64,000 nt of DNA. Source: Stenotrophomonas mori. GTDB lineage: Bacteria; Pseudomonadota; Gammaproteobacteria; Xanthomonadales; Xanthomonadaceae. The translations under genes were made by a program, and so were the position numbers. The notes below the pieces were generated by a model. That model was given only the letters and a program-made list of their open reading frames with translations, was not told the DNA's origin and made no database searches. The DNA lies in assembly GCF_023556335.1 (NCBI RefSeq), contig NZ_JAIKTS010000001.1:124001-188000 (forward strand), written 5' to 3'. Shown piece by piece: positions 1-10,112 of the stretch; positions within the stretch are counted from its first letter, which is position 1, and the number at the start of each line of letters is the position of its first letter.

Positions 1-383
1 ACCCGGGCGAGAGCGTGCGCGTGTTCCCGCTGTCCAACTGGACCGAGCTGGACATCTGGCTCTACATCTACCGCGAGAAGATCCCGGTGGTGCCGCTGTA
101 CTTCGCCGCCGAACGGCCGGTCGTCGAGCGCGACGGCAGCCTGATCATGGTCGACGACGAGCGCCTGCCGCTGCGTCCGGGAGAGGTGCCGCAGCAACGC
201 AAGGTGCGCTTCCGCACGCTGGGCTGCTACCCGTTGACCGGGGCCATCGAGTCCGCGGCCGACACGCTGGAGAAGATCATCGCCGAGATGCTGGTGTCCA
301 CCAGTTCCGAACGGCAGGGGCGGCTGATCGACCACGATCCGTCCGCGTCGATGGAGAAGAAGAAGCTGGAGGGGTATTTCTGA
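1..383 (+). CDS. cysD: Sulfate adenylyltransferase subunit 2, C-terminal part (cut by window start)
   Basis: Small catalytic subunit of ATP sulfurylase, which with CysN makes adenosine 5'-phosphosulfate from sulfate and ATP in the cytoplasm. Only about the last 127 codons are in the window. Visible are the [10 protein letters not shown] segment, the [13 protein letters not shown] segment typical of the PAPS-reductase-like fold of CysD, and the usual C-terminal tail ending KKLEGYF. The stop overlaps the next start by one base (TGATG), so it is translationally coupled to cysNC. The 5' end lies outside the window. Confidence 0.95.
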   Translation, partial: PGESVRVFPLSNWTELDIWLYIYREKIPVVPLYFAAERPVVERDGSLIMVDDERLPLRPGEVPQQRKVRFRTLGCYPLTGAIESAADTLEKIIAEMLVSTSSERQGRLIDHDPSASMEKKKLEGYF

Positions 384-2263
384 TGCACGCGGTCGCCACG
401 CCTTCCGATATCGCCGGCTACCTGCGGCAGCATGAATCCAAGCCGCTGCTGCGCTTCATCACCTGCGGCAGCGTCGACGACGGCAAGAGCACCCTGATCG
501 GGCGGCTGCTGTACGAGAGCAAGCGCCTGTTCGACGACCAGCTGGCCGCCCTGGAAGCGGACAGCCGCCGCCATGGCACCCAGGGCGAGCGCATCGACTA
601 TGCGCTGCTGCTGGACGGCCTGGCCGCCGAGCGCGAGCAGGGCATCACCATCGACGTGGCCTACCGCTACTTCGACACCGACCACCGCAAGTACATCGTC
701 GCCGACTGCCCGGGCCACGAGCAGTACACCCGCAACATGGCCACCGGGGCGTCCACCGCCGACCTGGCGGTGGTGCTGGTGGACGCGCGCAAGGGGCTGA
801 TGCCGCAGACCCGACGCCACAGCTATGTGCTGTCGCTGCTGGGCATCGGCCAGGTGGTGCTGGCGGTCAACAAGATGGACCTGGTCGACTACGATCCGGC
901 GGTGTTCGAGCGCATCGCCGGGGAATACGAGGCGCTGGCCCGGCAGTTCGGCATCGCCCGGGTGCAGGCCATCCCGCTGTCGGCGCTGGAAGGGCAGAAC
1001 CTGTCGCAGCGCTCGCCGCGGATGCCCTGGTACCGCGGCCCGAGCCTGATCGAGCACCTGGATACGGTCGCGTTGCCCGAAACCGGCGCCGGCGACGCGC
1101 TGCGCCTGCCGGTGCAGTGGGTGAACCGCCCCAACCAGGATTTCCGCGGCTTCGCCGGTACCCTCGCCGCCGGCCAGGTGCGCGCCGGCGATGCAGTGGT
1201 GGTGCTGCCCTCGGCGCGCCGCTCCCGGGTACGCCAGGTGCTGGGGCCGGACGGGCCGCTGGCCCAGGCCGGTGCCGGCCAGGCGGTGACGTTGACCCTG
1301 GACGACGAGATCGACGTCAGCCGCGGCGACGTGATCGCCGCGGCCGGCGATCCGCCGGAGGTGGCCGACCAGTTCGCCGCGCACCTGCTGTGGATGGACG
1401 ACGCCGCGCTGTTGCCGGGCCGGCCCTACTGGCTGCGGACCGGCAGCCGCACGGTGGCCGCCAGCATCAGCGAGATCAAGCACCGGGTGGATGTGAACAC
1501 CCAGGAGCGGCTGGCGGCCAAGCGCCTGGAACTGAACGAGGTCGGCTGCTGCAACCTGTCGCTGGACGAGCCGGTGGCGTTCGAGCCCTATGCGCGCAAC
1601 CGCGCGCTGGGCAGCTTCATCCTGATCGACCGCCAGAGCAACGTCACGGTCGCCGCCGGTACCCTGGACTTCGCCCTGCGCCGGGCCGGCAACGTGCACT
1701 GGCAGCACCTGGACGTGGACCCCGCCGCGCGCGCCCGGATCAAGGGGCAGACCCCGCGGGTGCTGTGGTTCACGGGCCTGTCCGGCGCCGGCAAGTCGAC
1801 CCTGGCCAACCAGGTGGAAAAGCGCCTGCACGCGCGCGGCTGCCACACCTTCCTGCTCGACGGCGACAACGTCCGCCATGGCCTCAACCGCGACCTCGGG
1901 TTCACCGACGAGGACCGGGTGGAGAACATCCGCCGGGTGGCCGAGGTCGCCCGGTTGATGGCCGATGCCGGGCTGATCGTGCTGGTCAGCTTCATCTCGC
2001 CTTTCCGTGCCGAGCGGCAGATGGCCCGCGAGCGCTTCGCCGAGGGCGAGTTCGTCGAGATCTTCGTCGACGTGCCGCTGGAGGTGGCGGAGGCGCGCGA
2101 CGTCAAGGGCCTGTACCGCAAGGCGCGCGCCGGGCAGATCCCGAACTTCACCGGCATCGATTCACCGTACGAGGCACCGGAATCACCGGAGCTGCACCTG
2201 TATGCCGACGGCGAGGCGATGGACGCCATGGTCGACCAGGTGATGCGGCTGGCGCTGCGCTGA
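383..2263 (+). CDS. cysNC: Bifunctional sulfate adenylyltransferase subunit 1 / adenylylsulfate kinase
   Basis: Fused enzyme of assimilatory sulfate activation, 626 aa. The N-terminal CysN half is an EF-Tu-like GTPase that drives the CysD reaction. Its P-loop GSVDDGKST is near residues 29-37, followed by DCPGHEQY and NKMD. The C-terminal CysC half phosphorylates APS to PAPS. Its P-loop GLSGAGKST is near residue 463, followed by [10 protein letters not shown]. The fusion, against separate cysN and cysC in E. coli, is usual in xanthomonads and some other proteobacteria. It overlaps cysD by one base, so the two are one operon. A GC-rich inverted repeat (2271-2293) follows the stop but has no T-tract. 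Confidence 0.97.
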   Translation: MHAVATPSDIAGYLRQHESKPLLRFITCGSVDDGKSTLIGRLLYESKRLFDDQLAALEADSRRHGTQGERIDYALLLDGLAAEREQGITIDVAYRYFDTDHRKYIVADCPGHEQYTRNMATGASTADLAVVLVDARKGLMPQTRRHSYVLSLLGIGQVVLAVNKMDLVDYDPAVFERIAGEYEALARQFGIARVQAIPLSALEGQNLSQRSPRMPWYRGPSLIEHLDTVALPETGAGDALRLPVQWVNRPNQDFRGFAGTLAAGQVRAGDAVVVLPSARRSRVRQVLGPDGPLAQAGAGQAVTLTLDDEIDVSRGDVIAAAGDPPEVADQFAAHLLWMDDAALLPGRPYWLRTGSRTVAASISEIKHRVDVNTQERLAAKRLELNEVGCCNLSLDEPVAFEPYARNRALGSFILIDRQSNVTVAAGTLDFALRRAGNVHWQHLDVDPAARARIKGQTPRVLWFTGLSGAGKSTLANQVEKRLHARGCHTFLLDGDNVRHGLNRDLGFTDEDRVENIRRVAEVARLMADAGLIVLVSFISPFRAERQMARERFAEGEFVEIFVDVPLEVAEARDVKGLYRKARAGQIPNFTGIDSPYEAPESPELHLYADGEAMDAMVDQVMRLALR

Positions 2264-2513
2264 GACGCCGCGCCAGCCGTGCCGGGGCTGGCGGGCGCGC
2301 GCACCCACGGGGGGTGTGGTGCGCGGCCCGCCGGCGCGGATCGGGAGGGGGGAGCGCGCCGCTCCCTCCTCCCGATGCACTCCATACCCCCCTCCCATAG
2401 AGGAAGGGAATGGACCGCCGACATTTCTTTGCAGGGCCGCCCCCCCCAATGGCACATCCCGGGCCCCCCGGCGCTGGTTAGACTGGCGGATCGAGCATCT
2501 GACGGAATTCCAT

Positions 2514-3575
2514 ATGTTGGGGCGTTTTGCGGCCGCATTGGCCCGTGGCACGGTTCTGGTACTGGCAGTGAACGCATGCACCCGTACCGGCGGGGAGGCG
2601 CCGCACGAGGCGGGCGCCGCGGTCCCGGTGACGACCCAGCAGGTGGCGCATTCGGCCTGGAACGACACGCTGCAGGCGATCGGTACCGCGAAGGCGCGCG
2701 AGTCGGTGATCGTCACCGCCAAGGTCAGCGAGATCATCGACGCGGTGCACTTCCACAGCGGCCAGGAAGTGGCCGCCGGGGCGCCGCTGGTCACCCTGCG
2801 CATCGATGCCCAGGAAGCCGCGCTGGCCCAGGCCCAGGCCACCTTCGACGAGGCCGACCGGCTGTACCGGCGCCAGAACGAGCTGGCGACCCAGCAGCTG
2901 GTGGCCAGCTCCACCCTGGATACCCAGAAATCGATCCGCGATGCGGCCGAGGCACGGGTGCGGCAGATGCGCGCGGAGGTCTCCGACCGCGAGGTGCGCG
3001 CACCGTTCGCCGGCGTACTGGGGATCCGGCAAGTCAGCCCGGGCGCGCTGGTCACGCCGACCACGGTCATCGCCACGCTCGACGACATCTCGCGCATGCA
3101 TGTCGATTTCCAGGTCCCCGAGGCCGAGCTGGCCTCGCTCAAGCCCGGCGACAAGGTCACCGGGAGCAGCATCGCCTGGCCGGGCCGCGGTTTCGACGGC
3201 GAGGTCAGCACCATCGACGCGCGGGTGGACCCGGGCAGCCGCGCGGTCACCGTGCGCGCCGACTTCCCCAATCCCGACCACGCGCTGCGCCCGGGCATGC
3301 TGTTGGACGTGCGCGTGTTCCGGCCGGAGCGCCAGGCGCTGCTGATCCCGGAGATCGCGGTGGTGCAGGTCGGCCGTGATTCCTACGTGTTCCGGGTCCT
3401 GGACGATGCCACGGTCCAGCGGGTCGACATCAAGACCGGTACCCGCCGCGCCGGGGTGGTCGAGATCGTGGAGGGGCTGGAGGCCGGGCAGCGGATCGTC
3501 GTGGACGGCACCGGCAAGCTGCGCAACGGCCTGCGGGTGGAGGACGCGCGGGTGGCCGAGGCCACCGCCGAATGA
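2514..3575 (+). CDS. RND efflux periplasmic adaptor (membrane fusion protein)
   Basis: 353 aa periplasmic adaptor that should link the inner-membrane pump encoded next door to an outer-membrane channel. The N-terminus MLGRF to AVNAC looks like a lipoprotein signal with lipidated Cys22. It is followed by the biotinyl-lipoyl-like half (SGQEVAAGAPLVTL), a short coiled-coil hairpin (around AQAQATFDEADRLYRRQNEL), the second lipoyl half (REVRAPFAGVLGIRQVSPG) and beta-barrel and membrane-proximal domains. The frame is open upstream to 2316, but ATG 2514 is chosen because the signal peptide begins there. The stop overlaps the pump start (ATGA). No outer-membrane factor or regulator is adjacent, so the substrate cannot be told. 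Confidence 0.93.
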   Translation: MLGRFAAALARGTVLVLAVNACTRTGGEAPHEAGAAVPVTTQQVAHSAWNDTLQAIGTAKARESVIVTAKVSEIIDAVHFHSGQEVAAGAPLVTLRIDAQEAALAQAQATFDEADRLYRRQNELATQQLVASSTLDTQKSIRDAAEARVRQMRAEVSDREVRAPFAGVLGIRQVSPGALVTPTTVIATLDDISRMHVDFQVPEAELASLKPGDKVTGSSIAWPGRGFDGEVSTIDARVDPGSRAVTVRADFPNPDHALRPGMLLDVRVFRPERQALLIPEIAVVQVGRDSYVFRVLDDATVQRVDIKTGTRRAGVVEIVEGLEAGQRIVVDGTGKLRNGLRVEDARVAEATAE

Positions 3576-6500
3576 GGCTCTCCGAGCTTTCGATCAAGCG
3601 GCCGGTGCTGGCCGTGGTGATGAGCCTGCTGCTGGTGGTGCTGGGGCTGATGTCGTTCAGCCGGCTGACGCTGCGCGAGCTGCCGGCCATCGACCCGCCC
3701 ATCGTCTCGGTGTCGATCGACTACACCGGCGCGTCGGCGGCGGTGATCGAGAGCCGCATCACCCAGGTGCTGGAGGATGCGCTGGCCGGCATCGAGGGCA
3801 TCGACACGATCAACGCCCGCAGCACCAACGGCCGTGCCTCGGTGAGCATGGAGTTCAATGCCGAGCGCGACATCGAGGCGGCGGCCAACGACGTCCGTGA
3901 CGCCATCAGCCGGGTCGCCGACCGCATGCCCGAGGAGGCGCGGCCACCGGAGGTGGCCAAGATCGAGAGCGACGCCGACGCCATCATCTGGTTCAACATG
4001 AGCTCTTCGAGCATGGATACGCTGGAGCTCAGCGACTATGCCGAGCGCTACGTGGTCGACCGCTTCTCCAGCATCGACGGCGTTGCCCGGGTGCAGATGG
4101 GCGGCCGCCAGCGCTATGCCATGCGCATCTGGCTGGACCGCGACCAGCTGGCCGCGCGCGGGCTGACGGTGGGCGAGGTGGAAGCGGCGCTGCGCAACGA
4201 GAACGTGGAGCTGCCGGCCGGCCGCATCGAATCGGCCGACCGCGACTTCACCCTGCGCGTGGAGCGCAGCTACGTGGCGCCGGCCGACTTCGCCAGCCTG
4301 CCGCTGGGCAAGGGCCGCGACGGCTACGTGGTGCGCCTGGCCGACGTCGCCAAGGTCGAGCTGGCCTCGGCCGAACGGCGTGCCTATTACCGCAGCAACG
4401 GCGAGCCGGGCATGGGCCTGGGCATCGTCAAGACCTCCACCGCCAATGCGCTGGACGTGGCCCGCGCCACCCGCGCCGAGGCCGAGCGCATCGCCAAGAC
4501 CCTGCCCGAGGGCACGCGGATCTTCGTCGCCTTCGACAACACCACCTTCATCGAGGCGGCGGTCGAGCGCGTCTACGCCACCCTGGTGGAGGCGATGTTC
4601 CTGGTGCTGGTGGTGATCTGGCTGTTCCTGGGCAGCCTGCGCGCGGCGCTGATCCCGGCGGTGACGGTGCCGGTCTGCCTGGTGGCCGCGTTCATCGCGT
4701 TGTTCGCCTTCGGCTTCACCATCAACCTGTTCACCCTGCTGGCGCTGGTGCTGTGCATCGGCCTGGTGGTGGACGACGCCATCGTGGTGGTGGAGAACGT
4801 GCAGCGGCGCATCGACCTCGGCGAGCCGCCGCTGGTCGCCGCACGGCGCGGCACCACGCAGGTGGCGTTCGCGGTGATCGCCACCACCGCGGTGCTGGTG
4901 GCGGTGTTCCTGCCGGTCGGCTTCCTGGAGGGCAACACCGGGCGGCTGTTCCGCGAGCTGGCGGTGGCGCTGGCCGCGGCGGTGGCGCTGTCGGCCTTCG
5001 TGGCGCTGACGCTGACGCCGATGATGGCCTCCAAGCTGCTCAGGCCGCACAGCGAACAGAAGAGCAACCGCCTCAACCGTTTCATCAACCGCCAGCTGGT
5101 ACGGCTGGCGTCGGCCTATGGGCGCGTGCTGGACCGGCATGTGCAGCGCACCTGGGTGTTCGCGCTGGTGATGCTGGCCGCGCTGGGCGCGAGCTGGGGG
5201 CTGTTCCAGCTGCTGCCGTCGGAGCTGGCGCCGGCCGAGGACCGCGGTTCGTTCCAGGTCATGATCGACGGCCCGGAAGGCGCCGGGTTCGACTACACCG
5301 TCGGCCAGGTGCAGCAGGTGGAGCGGATCGTGGACCGTTTCGTCGGCCCCGACGAGCCCATCGCGCGCGCCAACCCGCGCGTGCCCGGCGGCTGGGGCAA
5401 CAGCGAGGAGATGCATACCGGGCGCATCAGCGTGTTCCTGCAGCCCTGGCGGCAGCGCAGCGAGGTCACCGCCGATGTCGCCCACAGCCTGCAGCAGGAA
5501 CTGGACGGCCTGAGCGGCGTGCGTGTGCGCACCCAGGTCGGCGGTGGCCTGGTGCGCAGCTTCGGGCAGCCGTTCCAGGTGGTGCTCGGCGGGCCGGAAT
5601 ATGCCGAGATCGCGCAGTGGCGCGACCGCCTGCTGGCGCGCATGGAGGCCTATCCGGGGCTGGTCGGCGCCGATTCGGACTACAAGGAAACCCGCCCGCA
5701 GATGCGGGTCAACATCGACCGCCAGCGGGCCGCCGACCTGGGCGTGAGCGTGACCGAGATCGGCCGCGCGCTGGAGACGATGATGGGCTCGCGCCGGGTC
5801 ACCACCTTCGTCGACAACGGCGAGGAATACGACGTGCTGGTGCAGGCCGGCCGCGAAGGCCGCGCCTCGCCGGCCGACCTGGCGGCGATCCAGGTCCGCG
5901 CCCGTTCGGGCGAGCTGGTGCCGCTGTCCAACCTGGTCGGCCTCAGCGAAGTGGCCGAGGCCGGCACCCTGAACCGCTTCAACCGCCTGCGCTCGATCAC
6001 CATCAGCGCCAGCGTGGCGCCCGGGCATACCCTGGGCGAGGCCATCGCCTGGGTGCAGGAGGTCGCGCGCGAGGAATTGCCCGAATACGCGCAGATCGAC
6101 TGGAAGGGCGAGTCGCGCGAGTACCAGAACGCCGGCAGCGCGGTGCTGCTGACCTTCGCCATGGCGTTGCTGGTGGTCTACCTGGTGCTGGCCGCGCAGT
6201 TCGAGAGCTTCATCCACCCGCTGGTGATCATGCTCACGGTGCCGCTGGGGGTGCTGGGTGCCTTCGTCGGCCTGTACGTCAGCGGCGGCACGCTCAACCT
6301 CTTCAGCCAGATCGGCATCGTCATGCTGGTGGGGCTGGCGGCGAAGAACGGCATCCTGATCGTCGAGTTCGCCAACCAGCTGCGCGACGAGGGCCGCTCG
6401 GTGCACCAGGCCATCGTCGAGGCGGCCACGGTGCGCCTGCGGCCGATCCTGATGACCTCCATCGCCACCGTGGTCGGCGCGGTGCCGCTGGTGGCGGCCG

Positions 6501-6697
6501 GCGGGCCGGGGTCGGCCAGCCGCGGCACCATCGGCGTGGTGGTCATCTTCGGCGTCAGCGTCTCCACCTTCCTGTCGCTGTTCGTGGTGCCGGCGTTCTA
6601 CGCGCTGCTGGCGCCGCACACGCAGTCGCCCGAGACGGTGGCCAACGAGCTGGCCCGCCAGGAGCGCGAGACCCCCTCGGTGGGCGGCCATGCATGA
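3572..6697 (+). CDS. RND multidrug-type efflux permease
   Basis: 1041 aa inner-membrane proton/drug antiporter of the AcrB/MexB (HAE1) superfamily, the normal length for the family. The start ATG overlaps the adaptor stop by 4 bases. Visible are the N-terminal segment (LSIKRPVLAVVMSLLLVVLG), a first periplasmic domain, the TM4 signature GLVVDDAIVVVENVQRR with the paired Asp near residue 400 used for proton relay, a second periplasmic domain and a TM10-12 block with GLAAKNGILIVEFANQLR. The C-terminus is a short hydrophilic tail. It probably forms a tripartite pump with the upstream adaptor and a TolC-like channel from elsewhere. Substrate unknown. Confidence 0.95.
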   Translation: MRLSELSIKRPVLAVVMSLLLVVLGLMSFSRLTLRELPAIDPPIVSVSIDYTGASAAVIESRITQVLEDALAGIEGIDTINARSTNGRASVSMEFNAERDIEAAANDVRDAISRVADRMPEEARPPEVAKIESDADAIIWFNMSSSSMDTLELSDYAERYVVDRFSSIDGVARVQMGGRQRYAMRIWLDRDQLAARGLTVGEVEAALRNENVELPAGRIESADRDFTLRVERSYVAPADFASLPLGKGRDGYVVRLADVAKVELASAERRAYYRSNGEPGMGLGIVKTSTANALDVARATRAEAERIAKTLPEGTRIFVAFDNTTFIEAAVERVYATLVEAMFLVLVVIWLFLGSLRAALIPAVTVPVCLVAAFIALFAFGFTINLFTLLALVLCIGLVVDDAIVVVENVQRRIDLGEPPLVAARRGTTQVAFAVIATTAVLVAVFLPVGFLEGNTGRLFRELAVALAAAVALSAFVALTLTPMMASKLLRPHSEQKSNRLNRFINRQLVRLASAYGRVLDRHVQRTWVFALVMLAALGASWGLFQLLPSELAPAEDRGSFQVMIDGPEGAGFDYTVGQVQQVERIVDRFVGPDEPIARANPRVPGGWGNSEEMHTGRISVFLQPWRQRSEVTADVAHSLQQELDGLSGVRVRTQVGGGLVRSFGQPFQVVLGGPEYAEIAQWRDRLLARMEAYPGLVGADSDYKETRPQMRVNIDRQRAADLGVSVTEIGRALETMMGSRRVTTFVDNGEEYDVLVQAGREGRASPADLAAIQVRARSGELVPLSNLVGLSEVAEAGTLNRFNRLRSITISASVAPGHTLGEAIAWVQEVAREELPEYAQIDWKGESREYQNAGSAVLLTFAMALLVVYLVLAAQFESFIHPLVIMLTVPLGVLGAFVGLYVSGGTLNLFSQIGIVMLVGLAAKNGILIVEFANQLRDEGRSVHQAIVEAATVRLRPILMTSIATVVGAVPLVAAGGPGSASRGTIGVVVIFGVSVSTFLSLFVVPAFYALLAPHTQSPETVANELARQERETPSVGGHA

Positions 6698-6905
6698 GCC
6701 GCTGCCGGGAGCCGGCGCCGCGGGGCGCCGTGAATCCATCGAGGAAGGCCTGCCGGGGCGGGCCGCGTTCAAGGAGGGCACCTCTGTCACCTGTGCCGAC
6801 GGGGCCGCGTAGCGGCATCCGTCCACACAGGGTCGTGCATTCGTGGAAGAATCGCCGGTTCGCGAAGCCGGTACCTCATAGCCTTCAGCCATCCGGGGAG
6901 ATCGA

Positions 6906-8408
6906 GTGGAAGCCATCGTCGAGTACATAAACAGCATCATCTGGAGCAACGCGCTCATCTTCATCTGCCTGGGCGCAGGCCTCTGGTTCAGCGTGCGCAC
7001 GCGCTTCATGCAGCTCCGCGGCTTCGCCGAGATGTGCCGGCTGACGGTGGGCGGGCAGAAGTCCGACGCCGGGGTGTCCTCGTTCCAGGCGCTGGCGATG
7101 TCGATGGCCGGGCGCATGGGCATCGGCAACATCGCCGGTGTCGCCACCGCGATCGCCTATGGCGGCCCGGGCGCGATCTTCTGGATGTGGGTGATGGGCT
7201 TCCTCGGCGCGTCCACGTCCTACGTGGAATCGACCCTGGCGCAGATCTACAAGACCAAGGATGCCGAAGGCCGCTACCGCGGCGGTCCGGCCTACTACAT
7301 CGAGAAGGCCATGGGCCTGAAGTGGTACGCCGCGGCATTCGCGGTGGCCACGGTCATCGCCGCCGGCTTCCTGCTGCCGGGCGTGCAGGCCAATGCGATC
7401 GCCGACAGCGCGGTCAACGTGCTCTGCCATGGCCCGGACGCCTGCGCGTCGGTGGGCGGCAGCGGCAGCATGAAGCTGTGGATCGGGCTGGCCGTGGCGG
7501 TGCTGCTGGGGCTGATCATCTTCGGCGGCGTCAAGCGCATCGCCAGCTTCGCCGAGGTGGTCGTGCCGTTCATGGCGCTGGGCTTCATCCTGATGGCGCT
7601 GGTGGTGATGGCGCTCAATGCCGAGAAGGTGCCGACGATGTTCGCCGACATCTTCTCCAGCGCGTTCGGCGCCCATGCCACCTTCGGCGGCATCATCGGC
7701 CAGGCCATCGCCTGGGGCGTGAAGCGCGGCATCTACGCCAACGAGGCCGGCCAGGGCACCGGCCCGCACGCCGCCGCCGCCGCCGAGGTCTCGCACCCGG
7801 CCAAGCAGGGCTACGTGCAGGCGTTCGCGATCTACTTCGACACCATGCTGGTGTGCACCTCCACGGCGTTCCTGTTGCTGTCCACCGGCATGTACAACGT
7901 GTTCCGCGAGGTCACCGAGGGCGGCGTGGAGAAGCTGGAGGCGATGGTCACCGGGGTGCCGGGCGTGGCGCCGTCGGAGGGCGCGCTGTTCACCCAGGCG
8001 GCGGTGGAGTCGGTGCTGCCGGGCTGGGGCGCCGGGTTCGTGGCGCTGGCGCTGTTCTTCTTCGCCTTCACCACGATCATGGCCTACTACTACATGGCCG
8101 AGACCAACCTGACCTACCTTGCCGGCAGCACCCGCACCCATCCGCTGGCGACCCTGGGGCTGCGCCTGGGCATCATGGGCATGGTGGTGTTCGGTGCCTT
8201 CCACAATGCCAAGATGGCCTGGGCGCTGGGCGACATCGGCGTTGGCCTGATGGCCTGGCTGAACGTCGTGGCGATCCTGATCGTGCAGAAGCCGGCGATG
8301 CTGGCGCTGGCCGACTACGAACGGCAGAAGAAGCTGGGGCTGGACCCGGTCTTCGATCCGGACGCGCTGGGCATCCGCAACGCCGATTTCTGGCGCGGCA
8401 ACAAATAA
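6906..8408 (+). CDS. Sodium:alanine/glycine symporter (AGCS family)
   Basis: 500 aa inner-membrane amino-acid carrier that takes up small neutral amino acids with sodium (AlsT/AgcS family). The translation shows many membrane helices and the family signature GRMGIGNIAGVATAIAYGGP near residues 70-90, followed by VESTLAQIYK and GIYANEAGQGTGPHAAAAAE. The start is GTG 6906, preceded by GGGGAG at a good distance. The gene stands alone, with 208 bases to the pump gene upstream. Alanine or glycine as substrate is inferred from the family. Confidence 0.93.
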   Translation: MEAIVEYINSIIWSNALIFICLGAGLWFSVRTRFMQLRGFAEMCRLTVGGQKSDAGVSSFQALAMSMAGRMGIGNIAGVATAIAYGGPGAIFWMWVMGFLGASTSYVESTLAQIYKTKDAEGRYRGGPAYYIEKAMGLKWYAAAFAVATVIAAGFLLPGVQANAIADSAVNVLCHGPDACASVGGSGSMKLWIGLAVAVLLGLIIFGGVKRIASFAEVVVPFMALGFILMALVVMALNAEKVPTMFADIFSSAFGAHATFGGIIGQAIAWGVKRGIYANEAGQGTGPHAAAAAEVSHPAKQGYVQAFAIYFDTMLVCTSTAFLLLSTGMYNVFREVTEGGVEKLEAMVTGVPGVAPSEGALFTQAAVESVLPGWGAGFVALALFFFAFTTIMAYYYMAETNLTYLAGSTRTHPLATLGLRLGIMGMVVFGAFHNAKMAWALGDIGVGLMAWLNVVAILIVQKPAMLALADYERQKKLGLDPVFDPDALGIRNADFWRGNK

Positions 8409-8421
8409 GCGAGCATCCGCA

Positions 8422-9264
8422 GTGAGCAGTCCCTGGAACACCCGTCGTCCTTCCGCCCGCCCGCCGCGGGCCACCCCGCTGGTCCCCGGCAACCGCCGCG
8501 GCGAGGAGGGCGCGGGCCCGGTGCGCGGCAGCGACGAGCTGCGCCTGTATGGCGTCAACGCGGTGCTGGCGATGTTCGCCCGGCGCCCGCAGGCGCTGCG
8601 CAAGCTGTACCTGCTGGAGACGCTGATCCCGAGGATGCAGCCGCTGCTCAAGTGGTGCGCCGGCAACCGGATCGGCTACCGGGTGGTCGGCGAGGGCGAC
8701 CTCAACAAGCTGGCCGCCACCACCCACCACGAAGGCGTGGTGGCCGACGTGCTGCGCGCGCCGGTGCTGCCGCTGTCGGAGTGGCTCGAGGGGCTCGCCC
8801 CGGGCCCGGCATTGGCGCTGTGGCTGGACGGAGTGGGCAATCCGCACAACTTCGGCGCGATCCTGCGCTCGGCCGCGCACTTCGGCGTGGCCGGCCTCCT
8901 GTTGCCGGCCGAGTCGCCGTTGAGCCTGTCCGGTGCCGCGGCCCGGGTCGCCGAGGGCGGCGCCGAGGCGGTGCCGCTGGTGCGCTTGCCGGCGCCGCCG
9001 CAGGCGCTCGCGCAGCTGCGCGAGGCCGGGTTCGCCTCGGCGGCGACCCTGGTGGAGGGCGGCGAGGACCTGTTCGCCGCGCGGCTGCCGACACGCATGG
9101 TCTACGTCATGGGGGCCGAGGGCGAAGGCATGGACCGCGGGCTGGCCGGGCAGTGCGACCTGCGCCTGTCCATCCCCGGCAGCGGCGCGGTGGAGAGCCT
9201 CAATGTGGCGGCGGCGACCGCGGTGTTCCTGTCGGTCGCGGCCAACCGCAACGCTGCCGGGTGA
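8422..9264 (+). CDS. TrmH/SpoU-family RNA 2'-O-ribose methyltransferase
   Basis: 280 aa SPOUT-class enzyme that methylates a ribose 2'-OH in rRNA or tRNA using S-adenosylmethionine. After a basic, Pro/Arg-rich N-terminal tail comes the substrate-binding domain (LRLYGVNAVLAMFARRPQAL). The trefoil-knot catalytic domain follows, with motif 1 DGVGNPHNFGAILRSAAHFG, motif 2 VMGAEGEGMDRGL and motif 3 ESLNVAAATAVFLS. The start is GTG 8422, 14 bases after the symporter gene. The stop overlaps the next gene as GTGA. The exact RNA target cannot be deduced; it is not an obvious full match to RlmB. Confidence 0.9.
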   Translation: MSSPWNTRRPSARPPRATPLVPGNRRGEEGAGPVRGSDELRLYGVNAVLAMFARRPQALRKLYLLETLIPRMQPLLKWCAGNRIGYRVVGEGDLNKLAATTHHEGVVADVLRAPVLPLSEWLEGLAPGPALALWLDGVGNPHNFGAILRSAAHFGVAGLLLPAESPLSLSGAAARVAEGGAEAVPLVRLPAPPQALAQLREAGFASAATLVEGGEDLFAARLPTRMVYVMGAEGEGMDRGLAGQCDLRLSIPGSGAVESLNVAAATAVFLSVAANRNAAG

Positions 9265-10070
9265 GGACCCGCGGGCTGCGCGACCTCCGCCAGTGGCAGG
9301 CGCTGCAGGGCCGCTGGCTGGCCGATGAGCGGGCGCTGGCGCCGGCGCAGCCGCTGCGGGGCCATTGCCCGCTGTGCCGGGCGGCAACGGATTTCCAGGG
9401 CGACCCGCAGGGCAACATCCGCGAGCGCCTGTACTGCGGCAACTGCGGTTGCAACGCGCGCCAGAGGGCGGCTGCCCGGGTGCTGCTGGAGGCGCTGGAA
9501 GCGGCCGGCACGGCCCGGGTATACGCCACGGAACAGGCCAGCCTGTTCTATCGCACGCTGCGTGGCCGGGTCGGGCAACTGCACGGGGGCGAGTACGGCG
9601 TCGGCCTGTCGCGCCGGTGGCGGTTGCAGCTGTGGCTGTGGCGGCACGGCGTGTTCGAACGCGTCGTCCTGCGCGACCTGACCGCACTGGAGTTCGCCGA
9701 TGCCGGGCTTGACGCGGTGATCAGCCTGGACGTGCTCGAACACATCGTCGACACCGGCGCCGCCCTGCGCGAAGCCGCGCGCGTGCTGCGTCCCGGCGGC
9801 GTGTTCGTGTTCACCGTGCCGTTCTACCCGGACAAGGCCCGCAGCAGGCAGATCGCCCGGTTGCGGGATGACGGGCAGGTGGTATTCGAGGGCAGGCCGG
9901 AATACCACGGCGATCCGGTCTCCGGGGGCGTGCCGTGCTTCCATCACTTCGGCTGGGATCTGCTGGCCATGCTGCGGGAGGCCGGCTTCGCCGACGCCCG
10001 GGTACTGCGCGTCCACGATCCCGGGGCGGGCCTGCCACAGGGGCAATGGGTGTTCCGGGCCAGGCGGTGA
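9261..10070 (+). CDS. Class I SAM-dependent methyltransferase with N-terminal zinc ribbon
   Basis: 269 aa. The N-terminal third contains two Cys pairs (CPLCRAA and CGNCGCNAR) about 19 residues apart, a likely zinc ribbon. The C-terminal half is a methyltransferase fold of the Methyltransf_11 type with DAVISLDVLEHIVD, a post-motif LREAARVLRPGGVFVFTVPF and a terminal FHHFGWDLLAMLREAGF. A clear glycine-rich motif I is not evident, so the SAM site may be divergent. GTG 9261 is chosen because it gives a 4-base GTGA overlap with the preceding TrmH-family gene, implying coupling. Substrate unknown; similar zinc-ribbon methyltransferases sit near glycan genes. Confidence 0.78.
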   Translation: MRTRGLRDLRQWQALQGRWLADERALAPAQPLRGHCPLCRAATDFQGDPQGNIRERLYCGNCGCNARQRAAARVLLEALEAAGTARVYATEQASLFYRTLRGRVGQLHGGEYGVGLSRRWRLQLWLWRHGVFERVVLRDLTALEFADAGLDAVISLDVLEHIVDTGAALREAARVLRPGGVFVFTVPFYPDKARSRQIARLRDDGQVVFEGRPEYHGDPVSGGVPCFHHFGWDLLAMLREAGFADARVLRVHDPGAGLPQGQWVFRARR

Positions 10071-10112
10071 GCCGTGCCGCGCGCCGGGCCCGGCTTCCAG
10101 GGAGCCGGATTC

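Noticed and set aside
2271..2293. Intrinsic terminator after cysNC
   Set aside because: The 8-bp GC-rich inverted repeat lacks a T-run, so it was not listed as a terminator.
6698..6905. Glycine riboswitch before the AGCS symporter gene
   Set aside because: No tandem aptamer cores were seen; only generic GC-rich hairpins are present.
3383..7147. 1254-codon open frame on the minus strand
   Set aside because: It lies opposite the RND pump gene, is rich in His, Gln, Arg and Gly with no fold-like pattern, and is explained by high GC at third positions of the real gene.
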